NCBI RefSeq assembly: GCF_024055725.1
Contig: NZ_JAMXMX010000016.1
Coordinates: 1-64,000 of the forward strand
DNA from: Actinoallomurus spadix
GTDB lineage: Bacteria > Actinomycetota > Actinomycetes > Streptosporangiales > Streptosporangiaceae
Reading direction: 5' to 3'
Length of the DNA stretch: 64,000 nt
Under the pieces are notes generated by a model. The model did not search any database, was not told where the DNA came from, and saw only the letters and a program-made list of their open reading frames with translations. Below, piece by piece: positions 41,088 to 49,408 of the stretch (within the stretch, counting starts at the first letter, position 1; each line of letters starts with the position of its first letter). The position numbers and the translations under genes were made by a program.

Positions 41088-41167
41088 CGGCCACCCCCAT
41101 GATCTACAACGTAAAGGTGGCGATCTCGGTCGGACGACCGGACGTCACCGCAGGCCACCGTCGGAGA

Positions 41168-41911
41168 TCAGTCACCGGCGCGCCGGGCGGAGAACTCGAG
41201 GCGGACGTAGTCGACCACCGGCTCGGGCAGTTCGGCCGCGACCGCGCGCACGAAGTCCCGGTGCTCGGCGGCCGGCAGCCGGTCGAGCTGCGCCCCGAGG
41301 ACCACGGTGGCCAGGTAGCTCTCGAACTGCTCGCCGGTCTCGAGCCGGGCGGGGTCCGGCACCAGGGCGACTTCGACCGCGGTGAAGCCGGCCGCTTCCA
41401 GGCGCCGCCGCGTCTCCTCCGCGCCGGCGAAGTGCCACGGCTCGGGCTCCTCCCCGGTGACCTTCGCCAGGGCGGCGCGCACCCGCGCGATGTTGCCCTG
41501 TCCGCCGCAGTCGGCGACGAACGGCGCTCCCGGCCGCAGCGCCCGCGCGATGTTCGCGAACAGTGCGTGGTGGTCGTGGATCCAGTGGAAGGTCGCCACG
41601 CTGAACGCAGCGTCGGCGTCCGTGACCGGCAACGGTCCGGTGAGGTCGGCCTGGATCGCGTCGACCCGGTCGAGGCGATCCGCGAGCTTGGCGCGAAGCC
41701 GATCGAGCATCCGGGCGGAGCCGTCCACCGCGATGACGCGCCCCTGTGGCAGCCGGTCGAGCAGCTCCGCGGTGTCGCGCCCGGTGCCACAGCCGGCCTC
41801 CAGCACCGTCTCGGCGCCGGAGAGCGGCAGCCGCTCGAGAGTGCGCCGGCCCCAGCGCAGATGCGGTAGCGGCAGGGCGTCGTACGTGGTGGCGTCCCAT
41901 TCTCTGATCAC
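41168..41911 (-). CDS. SAM-dependent methyltransferase (trans-aconitate methyltransferase-like)
   Basis: A 247-residue class I methyltransferase. SAM-binding motif I is VLEAGCGTGRDTAEL near residue 40, motif II IAVDGSARMLDRLR, and DADAAFSVATFHWIHDH near 105, which is typical of the Tam-like group; a GTGxxEW-type trans-aconitate reader was not confirmed. The GTG at 41911 (VIREWDATTYD) is preferred to the GTG at 41920 because GAGGAGAGG then stands 8 bases upstream. The start lies in a perfect 15-bp palindrome. It is convergent with the polyprenyl synthase; membership of the diterpenoid cluster is possible but unproven. Confidence 0.82.
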   Translation of the reverse strand: MIREWDATTYDALPLPHLRWGRRTLERLPLSGAETVLEAGCGTGRDTAELLDRLPQGRVIAVDGSARMLDRLRAKLADRLDRVDAIQADLTGPLPVTDADAAFSVATFHWIHDHHALFANIARALRPGAPFVADCGGQGNIARVRAALAKVTGEEPEPWHFAGAEETRRRLEAAGFTAVEVALVPDPARLETGEQFESYLATVVLGAQLDRLPAAEHRDFVRAVAAELPEPVVDYVRLEFSARRAGD

Positions 41912-41919
41912 GGTGATCA
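41905..41919. promoter_or_regulatory. Palindrome over the methyltransferase start codon
   Basis: TGATCAC-G-GTGATCA is a perfect 15-bp palindrome that contains both candidate GTG starts. It may be an operator or form a hairpin that hides the start. The half sequence TGATCACGGT recurs at 46606-46615 upstream of the other methyltransferase gene. Confidence 0.4.
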
Positions 41920-42025
41920 CCTCTCCTCGTTGGTCACCCTAGCGGCCATCTCACATTACAAGAAGAATCGTCTCGCATATTGAACTCCGGGGAGTTCAAG
42001 GCTTGCCTGCACTTGGAGTAACGAG

Positions 42026-42256
42026 TTGACTACGAAACGTGCATTATTGGTATTCCTCGCGCTCCCGGGCTCGGCGCGCATGAACGACGACCTCGCCCGC
42101 GCGCTGCAGGAGTTCCGCAAGGTCCTGGCGTTGCCTACCGTCGGGCGGGCCAACCGTGGCGTGGACCTGGCGGAGCTGCGGCGGCTGATCGAGACCTACC
42201 CCGACGAGGCGCGAGCGATCCTGTGGGAGGTCGCCGGGGACTCGCCGGCCCGGTGA
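42026..42256 (+). CDS. Small hypothetical protein (58-76 aa)
   Basis: A short frame whose conserved-looking part is MNDDLARALQEFRKVLALP and GVDLAELRRLIETYPDEARAILWEVAGD, a compact helical domain. If translation starts at the TTG at 42026 (TGGAG upstream) the protein has 76 residues and a short hydrophobic lead; if at the ATG at 42080, 58 residues. TTGACT at 42026 could equally be a promoter -35 element. I do not recognise the family. Its DNA start region is AT-rich compared to the neighbours. Confidence 0.45.
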   Translation: MTTKRALLVFLALPGSARMNDDLARALQEFRKVLALPTVGRANRGVDLAELRRLIETYPDEARAILWEVAGDSPAR

Positions 42257-42265
42257 CCCCGGCGG

Positions 42266-42478
42266 TCAGGACCCGGCGGGCCCGCGGAACTCCACGCGCC
42301 GGCGGCGTACGGGCGGGTCCTCGTCGTCGAAGAGATCCTCGATCCGTACGGCGGGCAGGGGGAACGACTCGATCTCGGCGCGGGTCAGCGGCCAGGGCAT
42401 CCGGCCCGGGTCGTCGCCCGCGGCGATCGACTCGGCCGCCAGCCGCCGCGCGTACGCCCGCTGCTCCTCAACGTTCAT
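42266..42478 (-). CDS. Small hypothetical protein (70 aa)
   Basis: MNVEEQRAYARRLAAESIAAG, PWPLTRAEIESFPLPAV and RIEDLFDDEDPPVRRRR give a soluble, charged protein with normal codon-position GC bias. GAGG stands 9 bases before the ATG. It is 13 bp downstream of the secreted hydrolase gene on the same strand and may be its operon partner. No family recognised; convergent with the small gene at 42026. Confidence 0.55.
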   Translation of the reverse strand: MNVEEQRAYARRLAAESIAAGDDPGRMPWPLTRAEIESFPLPAVRIEDLFDDEDPPVRRRRVEFRGPAGS

Positions 42479-42491
42479 CTCGGTGACCTCG

Positions 42492-43838
42492 TCAGGACCC
42501 GGTGCAGGCGGGGAATAGTCCGCGCGTGCCGGAGGGATAGGCGGTCGCGTCGGTGAACCGGCAGCCGAAACCGGGGCGCGCGACCTTCGCCGGGTCGGTC
42601 ACCGGGTCGCCGGCCGGGCGGGGGCCGCCGTGCACCCAGCGGGCCAGGTCGTCCCAGGCCTGCCCGGCCTCGGCCGCCGAGAACTCACAGTGCTGCGCGG
42701 TACGGATGGCGCGCTGCACGACCAGGCCGGACCGGTGGGCGCGGGCGGCCTCCGACCCGTAGATCTCCTCCATCGAGAACGGCACGAACATGTCGCCCAG
42801 TCCGTGCAGGGTCACGACCTTGGCGGTGGGCAGCCCGAAGATCCGGGGGATCTGGGACAGCCGCGCGGAGTGCCGGTCGGCCGGGTCGGCGGGACGGACC
42901 CGCTGCACGGTGGCGTTCACGTCGACCGGAGTGTTCGGCGTGTACGGCGTGGCGGCGTTGCCAGCGAGCCGCGCGGGGTCCTGCGCCAGGCTCGTACCGG
43001 CCGCCGGAGCGCCCAGGCTGAACAGGAAGTCCTTCCAGAGGGGGAAGGCGGCCTCGGCACCGGGCCGGGGGCCGCCGGAACGGTTGATCGTGATGGCCCG
43101 CAGCTGCTTGCCGAGGTCGTTGGCGGTGTCCGGGCCGCCCGGCTTCAGCCCGCCGAGCCCGAGCGCCTGCTCGATCCGGGGCACGGCGTCGGTCAGGTAG
43201 TCGGCCGGTGGGGGATAGGCGCGCACGCCGGCCAGGTCCTGGGCCACCAGGTTGTAGTCCAGGAAGAAGTCGAACAGCCGGTTGTCGCCGAGTACCCCGC
43301 ACATCGGCAGCGCGCCGGAGTAGAGGCCCGGGTACTGCTCGATCGACCGGCCGATCACGTGGCCGCCCATGGACACGCCCGCGAGGTAGGTGCGGCGCGG
43401 GCGGCGCTGCAGCCGGGTGAACAGGCCGGCGAGGTCACGGGTCTCCACCACTCCGGATCGCACGTCGTAGTCGTTGTCGGCGTATGAAGACGCGGCCCAG
43501 GCGTACCCCTCGCCGATCAGCTTCTGCCGCAGTCCGAAGGCGGGCGGATCGACGGTCAGCGTCGTCGACGCGCCACGGTAACCGTGCGCCCACATCACCA
43601 GCTCGCCGTTCCAGTTCGGCGGGACCTCGATGTCGTACGCGGCGTGGTGGAACACGCCCTGGCGCACGGTCGTGGTCCGGCCGCCCACCGTCAGCGGCGG
43701 CAGCGCCGGGTTGCTGATCGTGTACGGCGGCAGGGGCCGGTCGTCGGGGACCGTCGCCGCGCCCGCGGGCGGCGCGGTGCCGAGCGACACGGCGACGGCG
43801 GCGACGGAGATGAGGGAGGCGAGCCGGCGGAGGCGCAA
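42492..43838 (-). CDS. Secreted alpha/beta hydrolase
   Basis: A 448-residue exported protein: signal peptide MRLRRLASLISVAAVAVSLG, cleavage expected after AGAAT-like Ala residues near 28. The hydrolase fold shows WNGELVMWAHGYRG (oxyanion region), nucleophile elbow LAGVSMGGHVIGR near residue 157, and the late VVTLHGLGDMFVPFSMEE with the acid, followed by the catalytic His in RTAQHCEFS. Two or more Cys near the C-terminus (HCEF, GFGCRF, FPACTGS) suit disulfides. Substrate unknown; tannase/feruloyl-esterase-like or lipid hydrolases of actinomycetes look similar. Confidence 0.83.
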   Translation of the reverse strand: MRLRRLASLISVAAVAVSLGTAPPAGAATVPDDRPLPPYTISNPALPPLTVGGRTTTVRQGVFHHAAYDIEVPPNWNGELVMWAHGYRGASTTLTVDPPAFGLRQKLIGEGYAWAASSYADNDYDVRSGVVETRDLAGLFTRLQRRPRRTYLAGVSMGGHVIGRSIEQYPGLYSGALPMCGVLGDNRLFDFFLDYNLVAQDLAGVRAYPPPADYLTDAVPRIEQALGLGGLKPGGPDTANDLGKQLRAITINRSGGPRPGAEAAFPLWKDFLFSLGAPAAGTSLAQDPARLAGNAATPYTPNTPVDVNATVQRVRPADPADRHSARLSQIPRIFGLPTAKVVTLHGLGDMFVPFSMEEIYGSEAARAHRSGLVVQRAIRTAQHCEFSAAEAGQAWDDLARWVHGGPRPAGDPVTDPAKVARPGFGCRFTDATAYPSGTRGLFPACTGS

Positions 43839-44023
43839 GGACGATCTCCTTGAAGGAAGCCGTCGTGACCCGGGGTCACCGGGTCACCGGGAACGGCCGG
43901 CGCGCCGTTGTCGGCGGTCGTTCACCGGTCGATCTTCCGCACCCTAGAGCCGCGGCCGGGGCCACGGCAAGATCATCGTTCCCTCTCGCGCGCTTCGCGG
44001 CCTCGGGCGCCTCGTACCGGGGG

Positions 44024-44254
44024 TCAGCGCATGCCGCTCATCATCATGACGATGAGGATGGCGACGTGGGTGACGATGACGAACCCGATGATGAACATGA
44101 ATACGAACTTGGCCGGGCCGTGCTCGAAGACCTTGCCCTCTTTGAGGGGCTTGCGCCCGGCCTGGCGCTTGGCGAGACGCTCCGCGAACTTCTCCTCATA
44201 GGACTTCTTACGCGCAGGGGGCTGGTCGCCGGTGGTGAGCTGGTCGCCCGTCAT
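44024..44254 (-). CDS. Small tail-anchored-type membrane protein (76 aa)
   Basis: A basic cytoplasmic N-terminal half (SYEEKFAERLAKRQAGRK) is followed by one hydrophobic helix near residues 50-72 (FVFMFIIGFVIVTHVAILIV) at the very C-terminus. ATG at 44254 is used; no strong ribosome site is seen. Small proteins of this build are common in actinomycetes and poorly characterised. It is isolated between divergent neighbours. Confidence 0.6.
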   Translation of the reverse strand: MTGDQLTTGDQPPARKKSYEEKFAERLAKRQAGRKPLKEGKVFEHGPAKFVFMFIIGFVIVTHVAILIVMMMSGMR

Positions 44255-44514
44255 CAATGGAACCCCAATCGTCTGCTGCCCAAGAGGTTAACAACCACAG
44301 GTAGTGGAGGATTCCGTCACGTGCCCCGTCCGCCCTGCTCAGACGCCGGGGGACCGCACGGACGCGGCCGGGAGCCGGGCGGCCGGGTGGCGGCGGCCGG
44401 GTCATGGGCCGGGCCGCCGCCCGGGCGGACCGTCGATCGGTGCGGAAGCACCCGGACGAGACTGGATAATCGGCGGCACAAGATCGTGATTCCGGTTCGG
44501 TGAGAAGGGAATCC

Positions 44515-45669
44515 ATGAGCAGCCACGTCGTCATCGCACCCGACAAGTTCAAGGGGTCGCTGACCGCTCCCGAGGTGGCCGCGCACGTCGCAGCCGGGCT
44601 GCGTCGCGTCCATCCGGAGATTCTGCTGATGACCATGCCGGTCGCGGACGGCGGTGACGGGACGGTGGACGCCGCGGTCGCCGCCGGATTCGGCCGGCGC
44701 CGGGTGGTCGTCAGCGGGCCGACCGGTGAGCCCGTCACGGCGTCGTACGCGGTCCGTGGTGAGACCGCGGTCGTCGAACTGGCCGAGGCGTCCGGGTTGC
44801 GCGTGCTCCCCGGTGGTGTGCCTGCGCCGCTGACGGCCTCCAGCCACGGCACCGGCGAGTTGATCGCCGCGGCGGTGGCGGACGGCGCGCGTCAGATCGT
44901 CCTCGGCCTGGGCGGCAGCGCCTGCACCGACGGCGGCGCGGGCATGGCCGCCGCGCTGGGCGCCCGTCTCCTCGACTCCCAGGGCCGGGACCTCCCGCCG
45001 GGTGGAGCCGCGCTGCGGGACCTCGACGCCGTCGACACCTCCGCGCTGACCGATCGGCTGAGCGGGGTCACGGTCGTGGTGGCGGGCGACGTCGACAGCC
45101 CGTTGCTCGGGCCGGACGGCGCTGCCCGCGTGTACGCGCCGCAGAAGGGGGCGGGCCCGGACCAGGTCGAGATCCTCGAGGCGGGACTGGCCCGCCTCGA
45201 CGCGGTCGTCCGCCGCGACCTCGGCCTGGTGATGGCCGGCCTCCCCGGGGCCGGCGCGGCCGGTGGGGTGGGGTTCGGCGCGCTGACGTTCTTGTCCGCC
45301 CGGATGGAGCCGGGCATCGCCTACCTGCTCGACCTGCTGGGATTCGCCGCGCGGCTCGATGGCGCGCGGCTCGTGGTGACGGGGGAGGGCTCCCTGGACG
45401 CTCAGAGCCTGCGCGGCAAGGCGCCGGTGGGCGTGGCGCAGGCGGCCCGGCGGGCGGGGGTGCCGGTCGTCGCCGTGTCCGGGCGGCGGGCACTGAGCGA
45501 GGAGCAACTCCGCGGCGCGGGGTTCGCCGGCGCCTACGCGCTCACCGACCTCGAACCCGACCCGGTGCGCTGCATGGAGGACGCGGGCCCCCTCCTCGAA
45601 CGGCTCGCCGAGGAGATCGCCCGGTCCGTACTGGACGAGCCGTTGAGCAGCAGGGAACCGGCCCCCTGA
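44515..45669 (+). CDS. Glycerate kinase (GarK/GlxK type)
   Basis: A 384-residue glycerate kinase. Signatures: VVIAPDKFKGSLTA at the N-terminus, MPVADGGDGTVDA, SHGTGELIAAAV, LGLGGSACTDGGAGMAAALGA (key GGSACTDGGAG) near residue 135, and VVTGEGSLDAQSLRGKAPVG near 290. The enzyme phosphorylates D-glycerate with ATP in glycerate/glyoxylate use. ATG at 44515 has GAAGGGA 6 bases upstream; the in-frame codon at 44500 is less likely. GATAAT at 44465-44470 could be its -10 box. It is a single gene. Confidence 0.93.
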   Translation: MSSHVVIAPDKFKGSLTAPEVAAHVAAGLRRVHPEILLMTMPVADGGDGTVDAAVAAGFGRRRVVVSGPTGEPVTASYAVRGETAVVELAEASGLRVLPGGVPAPLTASSHGTGELIAAAVADGARQIVLGLGGSACTDGGAGMAAALGARLLDSQGRDLPPGGAALRDLDAVDTSALTDRLSGVTVVVAGDVDSPLLGPDGAARVYAPQKGAGPDQVEILEAGLARLDAVVRRDLGLVMAGLPGAGAAGGVGFGALTFLSARMEPGIAYLLDLLGFAARLDGARLVVTGEGSLDAQSLRGKAPVGVAQAARRAGVPVVAVSGRRALSEEQLRGAGFAGAYALTDLEPDPVRCMEDAGPLLERLAEEIARSVLDEPLSSREPAP

Positions 45670-45773
45670 GCGCGCCCGCCCGGCCGGCCGCGGAGAGGCA
45701 CTCGGCCGCGCCGCGGGGAACGCCCAGCCGACCGGGACCGCAGGTGAGCGCGCTCAGCACAGGTCACGATGCT

Positions 45774-46556
45774 TCAGCCCGCCGCGGGTGACGTCGTGAG
45801 CCGGCCGACGCCGGCCAGCAGCCGGCCTTTGGTCTCCGGGCCGTCGGCCCGCCACTTGGCGACGTGTACGAGACCGGGGTCGACGAGGTCGAAGCCGGTG
45901 AACAGGCGCTCGATCTCCGCCCGGGAACGGATCACGGCGGGGGCGCTGGCCTTGGCGTAGGCGTTCTCTATGCGTTCGCGCTGCTCCGGGGTGAGCCCTT
46001 CGGACGTGCCGGTGGACAGGGCCAGGAAGCTGCCGGGCGCCATGACCTCCTTCAACGTCGTGATCACCTCTTCGCCCTCCGGGACGAAGTGGAGGACGGC
46101 GACGGCGAGCAGGGCGACCGGCCGGTCGAAGTCGATCAGCCGCTTGAGGGCCGGGTCGCCCAGGACCTCGTGGGGGCGGCGGATGTCGGCCTGCACGGTG
46201 GCGACGCGGTCGTCGGTGACGCGGAAGGCCTGGTTGTGCGCGAAGACGATCGGGTCGTTGTCGACGTAGACGACGCGGGCGGCCGGGCGGATCTCACGGG
46301 CGACCTCGTGCACGTTCGGCGAGGTCGGGATACCCGTGCCGAGGTCGAGGAACTGGTCGATCCCCTGCTCGGCGAGGTGGCGCACGGCGCGGACGAGGAA
46401 GGCACGGTTGGCGCGGACGAGCTCCCGCTGCTCGGGGTGGGCGGCGATGACCTTCTCGGCCGCCTCCCGGTCGGCGGCGAAGTTGTCCTTGCCGCCCAGC
46501 CAGTAGTCGTACATGCGAGCGGGGGACGGTGTGTGGACGTCGATGACGTCGGGCAT
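45774..46556 (-). CDS. S-adenosylmethionine-dependent methyltransferase, DUF574 (Methyltransf_19)
   Basis: A 260-residue actinomycete-specific methyltransferase. Typical N-terminal PSPARMYDYWLGGKDNFAADREAA, SAM site FLDLGTGIPTSPNVHEVA near residue 72, YVDNDPIVFAHNQA and LLAVAVLHFVPE. The ATG at 46556 is preceded by GGAGGAA; an ATG four codons upstream exists but lacks this site. These proteins occur in many copies in actinomycetes and their substrates are unknown. An imperfect inverted repeat ATGAT-N8-ATCAT stands about 50 bp upstream, near 46605-46622. Confidence 0.9.
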   Translation of the reverse strand: MPDVIDVHTPSPARMYDYWLGGKDNFAADREAAEKVIAAHPEQRELVRANRAFLVRAVRHLAEQGIDQFLDLGTGIPTSPNVHEVAREIRPAARVVYVDNDPIVFAHNQAFRVTDDRVATVQADIRRPHEVLGDPALKRLIDFDRPVALLAVAVLHFVPEGEEVITTLKEVMAPGSFLALSTGTSEGLTPEQRERIENAYAKASAPAVIRSRAEIERLFTGFDLVDPGLVHVAKWRADGPETKGRLLAGVGRLTTSPAAG

Positions 46557-46720
46557 CCGTTCCTCCATGATCGCCAAGCCTAGAGGGTGACCCGACAAGC
46601 TGTAATGATCACGGTAAATCATGGCCACCTTAGGCCACCTCAAGAATCCTCAAGACCGTGTGTGGCGCCGGCCTCTAGGCGATCAGCCCGTCGCGGGCCG
46701 CGCGGCGACCTCGCGCGGGG

Positions 46721-47167
46721 TCATGAGGCATCCCCGGACAGGGCCGCGGTGAGGGCCGGGAGGCCGCCGGTGGCGCGGGCGATGGTGAGGTGGTCGTGGT
46801 AGTCGCGCGTCTCGACGATCAGGCCGTCGCGGACGCGCAGCACCTGGACGTTGGCCGCGGTCAGGACCTCGTCGGCGGCGGGGATGTCGTAGTCGAACTC
46901 CGCGATGACCACCTCGGGGTCCGCCGTCTCGTGGACGACGACGTTGCGGACGCCGAACCGCAGGCCCATCCGGGCCGCGCCGGCGAATCGCGCCCGGATC
47001 GCCTCCCTGCCCTCCAGGCGGCGGGGCGCGTCCTGTCCCGAGGGGGCGAACGGCTGGTGGGCCACGGCGTCCTCGGCGTACAGGTCGGCGAGGTCGTTCC
47101 AGCGTCCCTCCGCGATGCCGCGGCTGAGGCGCTCGAACACGGCGCGCGGACCGGTGGATTCGGGCAT
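46721..47167 (-). CDS. SnoaL-like nuclear transport factor 2 family protein
   Basis: A 148-residue alpha+beta barrel protein. AVFERLSRGIAEGRWNDLADLY, AVAHQPFAPSG, LEGREAIRARFAG and VLRVRDGLIVETRDYHDHL are the regular SnoaL-type elements; the family includes polyketide cyclases and small hydrolases/isomerases. It is divergent from a TetR gene with a two-site operator between, so it is almost certainly controlled by that repressor. Catalytic activity cannot be assigned. Confidence 0.85.
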   Translation of the reverse strand: MPESTGPRAVFERLSRGIAEGRWNDLADLYAEDAVAHQPFAPSGQDAPRRLEGREAIRARFAGAARMGLRFGVRNVVVHETADPEVVIAEFDYDIPAADEVLTAANVQVLRVRDGLIVETRDYHDHLTIARATGGLPALTAALSGDAS

Positions 47168-47193
47168 GCGAGACTCCTGACGAGATCGTCGAA

Positions 47194-47242
47194 CGATTCG
47201 GAGTGATCACTCCGAATCGGATTATCCGGAGTGGCGACTCCG
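47194..47242. promoter_or_regulatory. Two-site TetR operator, one site a perfect 26-bp palindrome
   Basis: The first site (47194-47219) has arms CGATTCGGAGTGA and its exact reverse complement. The second (47227-47242) is CGGAGT-GGCG-ACTCCG. Both share the core CGGAGT-N4-ACTCCG, with centres 28 bp apart. They fill the 97-bp gap between the divergent SnoaL-like and TetR genes, 23-71 bp before the TetR start. Confidence 0.85.
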
Positions 47243-47264
47243 TACGTCAATGAGGAAGGTGTAC

Positions 47265-47873
47265 ATGACGGCACCGCGGCGTGCGTCCGCCACGGGCGGA
47301 GGACGGCCGGTCCGCGCCGACGCGTTGCGCAACCGCGCGCGGGTCCTGGAGGCAGCCGAGGCGGTCTTCGCCGAGCACGGAACCACCGCCTCCACCGAGC
47401 AGGTGGCCCGGCGGGCCGGCGTCGGCGTCGGCACCGTCTTCCGCCACTTCCCGACGAAGGAGGCACTGCTCGAGGCGGTGTTCGTCGCCCGCCTGGACCG
47501 GCTCGCCACCGAGGCCGACGCGCTGATGAGCGCGGAGGACCCGGGCGCGGCCTTCTTCGGCTTCTTCGCCCGCGTCGTCGATCATGCCGCGACCAAGAAC
47601 GCCCTGTCCGCCGCGCTGGCCGAGGCGGGGGTCGACGTACGGGCGAGCACGGCCGGGACGGGCCGGGAGCTCAGGCGCGCGCTCGGCGCGCTCCTGGGAC
47701 GCGCGCAGGAGGCGGGGGCGGTGCGGTCGGACGTCGGCCTGCCCGAGATCCTGACCCTGCTGGTCGGCGCGTCCCAGGCGGCCGAGCACGTCGGCGGCGA
47801 CGCCGGGGTACGGGCGCGCGCCCTCGCCGTCGTCTTCGACGGGCTGCGCGCCGCCCCGGATCCGTCTCCCTGA
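47265..47873 (+). CDS. TetR-family transcriptional repressor
   Basis: A 202-residue TetR protein. HTH segment STEQVARRAGVGVGTVFRHFPTK near residues 45-67 preceded by NRARVLEAAEAVFAEHG. The C-terminal domain matches the TetR_C_33-like group common in actinomycetes (FGFFARVVDHAATKNALSAAL, LLVGASQAAEHV). ATG at 47265 follows GAGGAAGG. It should bind the paired CGGAGT-N4-ACTCCG sites in front of itself and of the SnoaL-like gene. Confidence 0.92.
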   Translation: MTAPRRASATGGGRPVRADALRNRARVLEAAEAVFAEHGTTASTEQVARRAGVGVGTVFRHFPTKEALLEAVFVARLDRLATEADALMSAEDPGAAFFGFFARVVDHAATKNALSAALAEAGVDVRASTAGTGRELRRALGALLGRAQEAGAVRSDVGLPEILTLLVGASQAAEHVGGDAGVRARALAVVFDGLRAAPDPSP

Positions 47874-47896
47874 GGCCGAGCCGCCGCCGGCTCGGT

Positions 47897-47955
47897 CCGG
47901 CCGGGCGCCGGGCCGCCTCCCGCTTGACCGGCCGGGTGCCGGGCCGCCTCCGGCT
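47897..47955. repeat. Two 28-bp direct repeats after the TetR gene
   Basis: A 28-base unit beginning CCGGCCGGG and ending CCGCCTCC-GCT occurs at 47897-47924 and 47928-47955 with two mismatches. It stands in the gap between convergent TetR and serine hydrolase genes, and is itself rich in self-complementary GGCC, so it may act in termination. Confidence 0.65.
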
Positions 47956-48027
47956 CGGCCGTCTGGCCGAGGCCGGGCCGCCCCGCCCGGGCCGCCTGAG
48001 GAGCCGACGCCGGCGGCCGGCGGGAGG

Positions 48028-49233
48028 TCAGGACGTGAGGGCCAGCCCGGCGAGGTGACGGGCGATGCCGTTGACGTCGGTGTTCTGCACGTTGCTGAGC
48101 ACGGCGACGGCGATGTCGTCGTCGGGCAGGTAGACGTTGCTGGCGTGGAACCCCTCGAGCAGGCCCGGATGGTAGAGGTACCGGTGCCCGTTCAGCCGGT
48201 CGACGAGCCAGCCGAAGGCGTAACCGGTGGAGGGGGAGTCGAGGCAGCCGCCGGACGGGCAGTCGGCCTGGGAGGTGAAGGCCAGCTTCACGGTGGCCGC
48301 CGGTGCGACGAGGTGCGCGCCGAACGACCGGTCCCAGCGTGTCAGGTCGTCGGCGGTGGTGTAGACGCCGCCGGCGGCGTACGCCTCCGACCCGATGATG
48401 TGGCCCGCCGGCTTGCCGACGGACAGGTAGCCCCTGGCCCAGCCGTCCGGCGGGTCGCCGTCGGTGTAGCCGGTGTGCCGCAGGTCCAGCGGCGCGGTGA
48501 TCTGCTCGCTGAGTACGTCGCCGAGCTTCTTGCCGGTGACCTTCTCGATGATCGCGCCGGCGAGGATGTAGCCCGAGTTGCTGTACTTCCAGCCCGTCCC
48601 CGGCTTGAAATCAAGGGGCTTGTTGACGAACCGGCTGATGATCTCCTTGGGCGTGGTCGGCTTGTCCAGCTTCGGGAAGAAATCCGGCATCTCTGAGATG
48701 TCGGGGATGCCGGAGGTGTGGACGAGGATCTGGCGGATCGTGATCCGCTTCCACGCGCTCGGGCAGCCCTTGATGTAGGTCGGGACGAGGTACGGGCACA
48801 CCGGGTCGTCCAGCTTCAGCTTGCCCTGGTCGCGCAGCTTGAGCACGAGCATGGCGGTGAACTGCTTGCTCACCGAGGCGATCCGGAAGATGGTGTCCGG
48901 ACGGTTGGGGATGTTCTTGGCCTCATCGGCCTTGCCGGCGGCGAAACGGGCCAGCACCTGGCCGCGCCGCACGACCGTCACCGCGCCCGTGAGCTTCCCC
49001 TTCCGGGCCAGCCCCCGGAGGTAGGAGTCGATGGCGGCCGCGCTCGGGTCGCCGGGTGGCGCCGGTGACGTGGCCAGCGGGCTCGGCGCGGGACTGGCGG
49101 CCCGGGACGCGGAGGTCGCGGCCGCGCGCGGCGGATGCGCCTCCCCTCCGCCGGGATCGCTGCTGCACCCCGTGACCGTCGCGGCGAGCAGCGCCAGCGC
49201 GGCGCCGGTACGGGCCGGATGAAGACGTGCCAT
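48028..49233 (-). CDS. Serine beta-lactamase-like lipoprotein (class C/DD-peptidase family)
   Basis: A 401-residue lipoprotein: signal peptide with lipobox ATVTGC near residue 23, then a Pro/Ala/Ser linker to about 65. The beta-lactamase-related fold follows: catalytic S-x-x-K in FRIASVSKQFTAM, YSN in WKYSNSGYILAG, and YHPGLLEGFH in the place of the third (HxG/KTG) motif. These enzymes act on peptidoglycan peptides, esters or other amides outside the membrane. ATG at 49233 has GGAG 6 bases upstream and gives a proper signal peptide. Its substrate is unknown; the gene stands alone. Confidence 0.88.
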   Translation of the reverse strand: MARLHPARTGAALALLAATVTGCSSDPGGGEAHPPRAAATSASRAASPAPSPLATSPAPPGDPSAAAIDSYLRGLARKGKLTGAVTVVRRGQVLARFAAGKADEAKNIPNRPDTIFRIASVSKQFTAMLVLKLRDQGKLKLDDPVCPYLVPTYIKGCPSAWKRITIRQILVHTSGIPDISEMPDFFPKLDKPTTPKEIISRFVNKPLDFKPGTGWKYSNSGYILAGAIIEKVTGKKLGDVLSEQITAPLDLRHTGYTDGDPPDGWARGYLSVGKPAGHIIGSEAYAAGGVYTTADDLTRWDRSFGAHLVAPAATVKLAFTSQADCPSGGCLDSPSTGYAFGWLVDRLNGHRYLYHPGLLEGFHASNVYLPDDDIAVAVLSNVQNTDVNGIARHLAGLALTS

Positions 49234-49408
49234 GGTCGCTCCACGGCGTGTCGGTCGCACTTGTCGAACCTGCCAATGATCCCCAGGGGCACGGACCCCT
49301 GCAGGCTATCCGCCGTGGGCGGCAAGATCGCCCATCTCGCGTCACGACGAATGAGCCTTGACTACTCAGGGTAGTGCTCGTGGCGGACGGTGAATTCCGG
49401 GGGGACCA

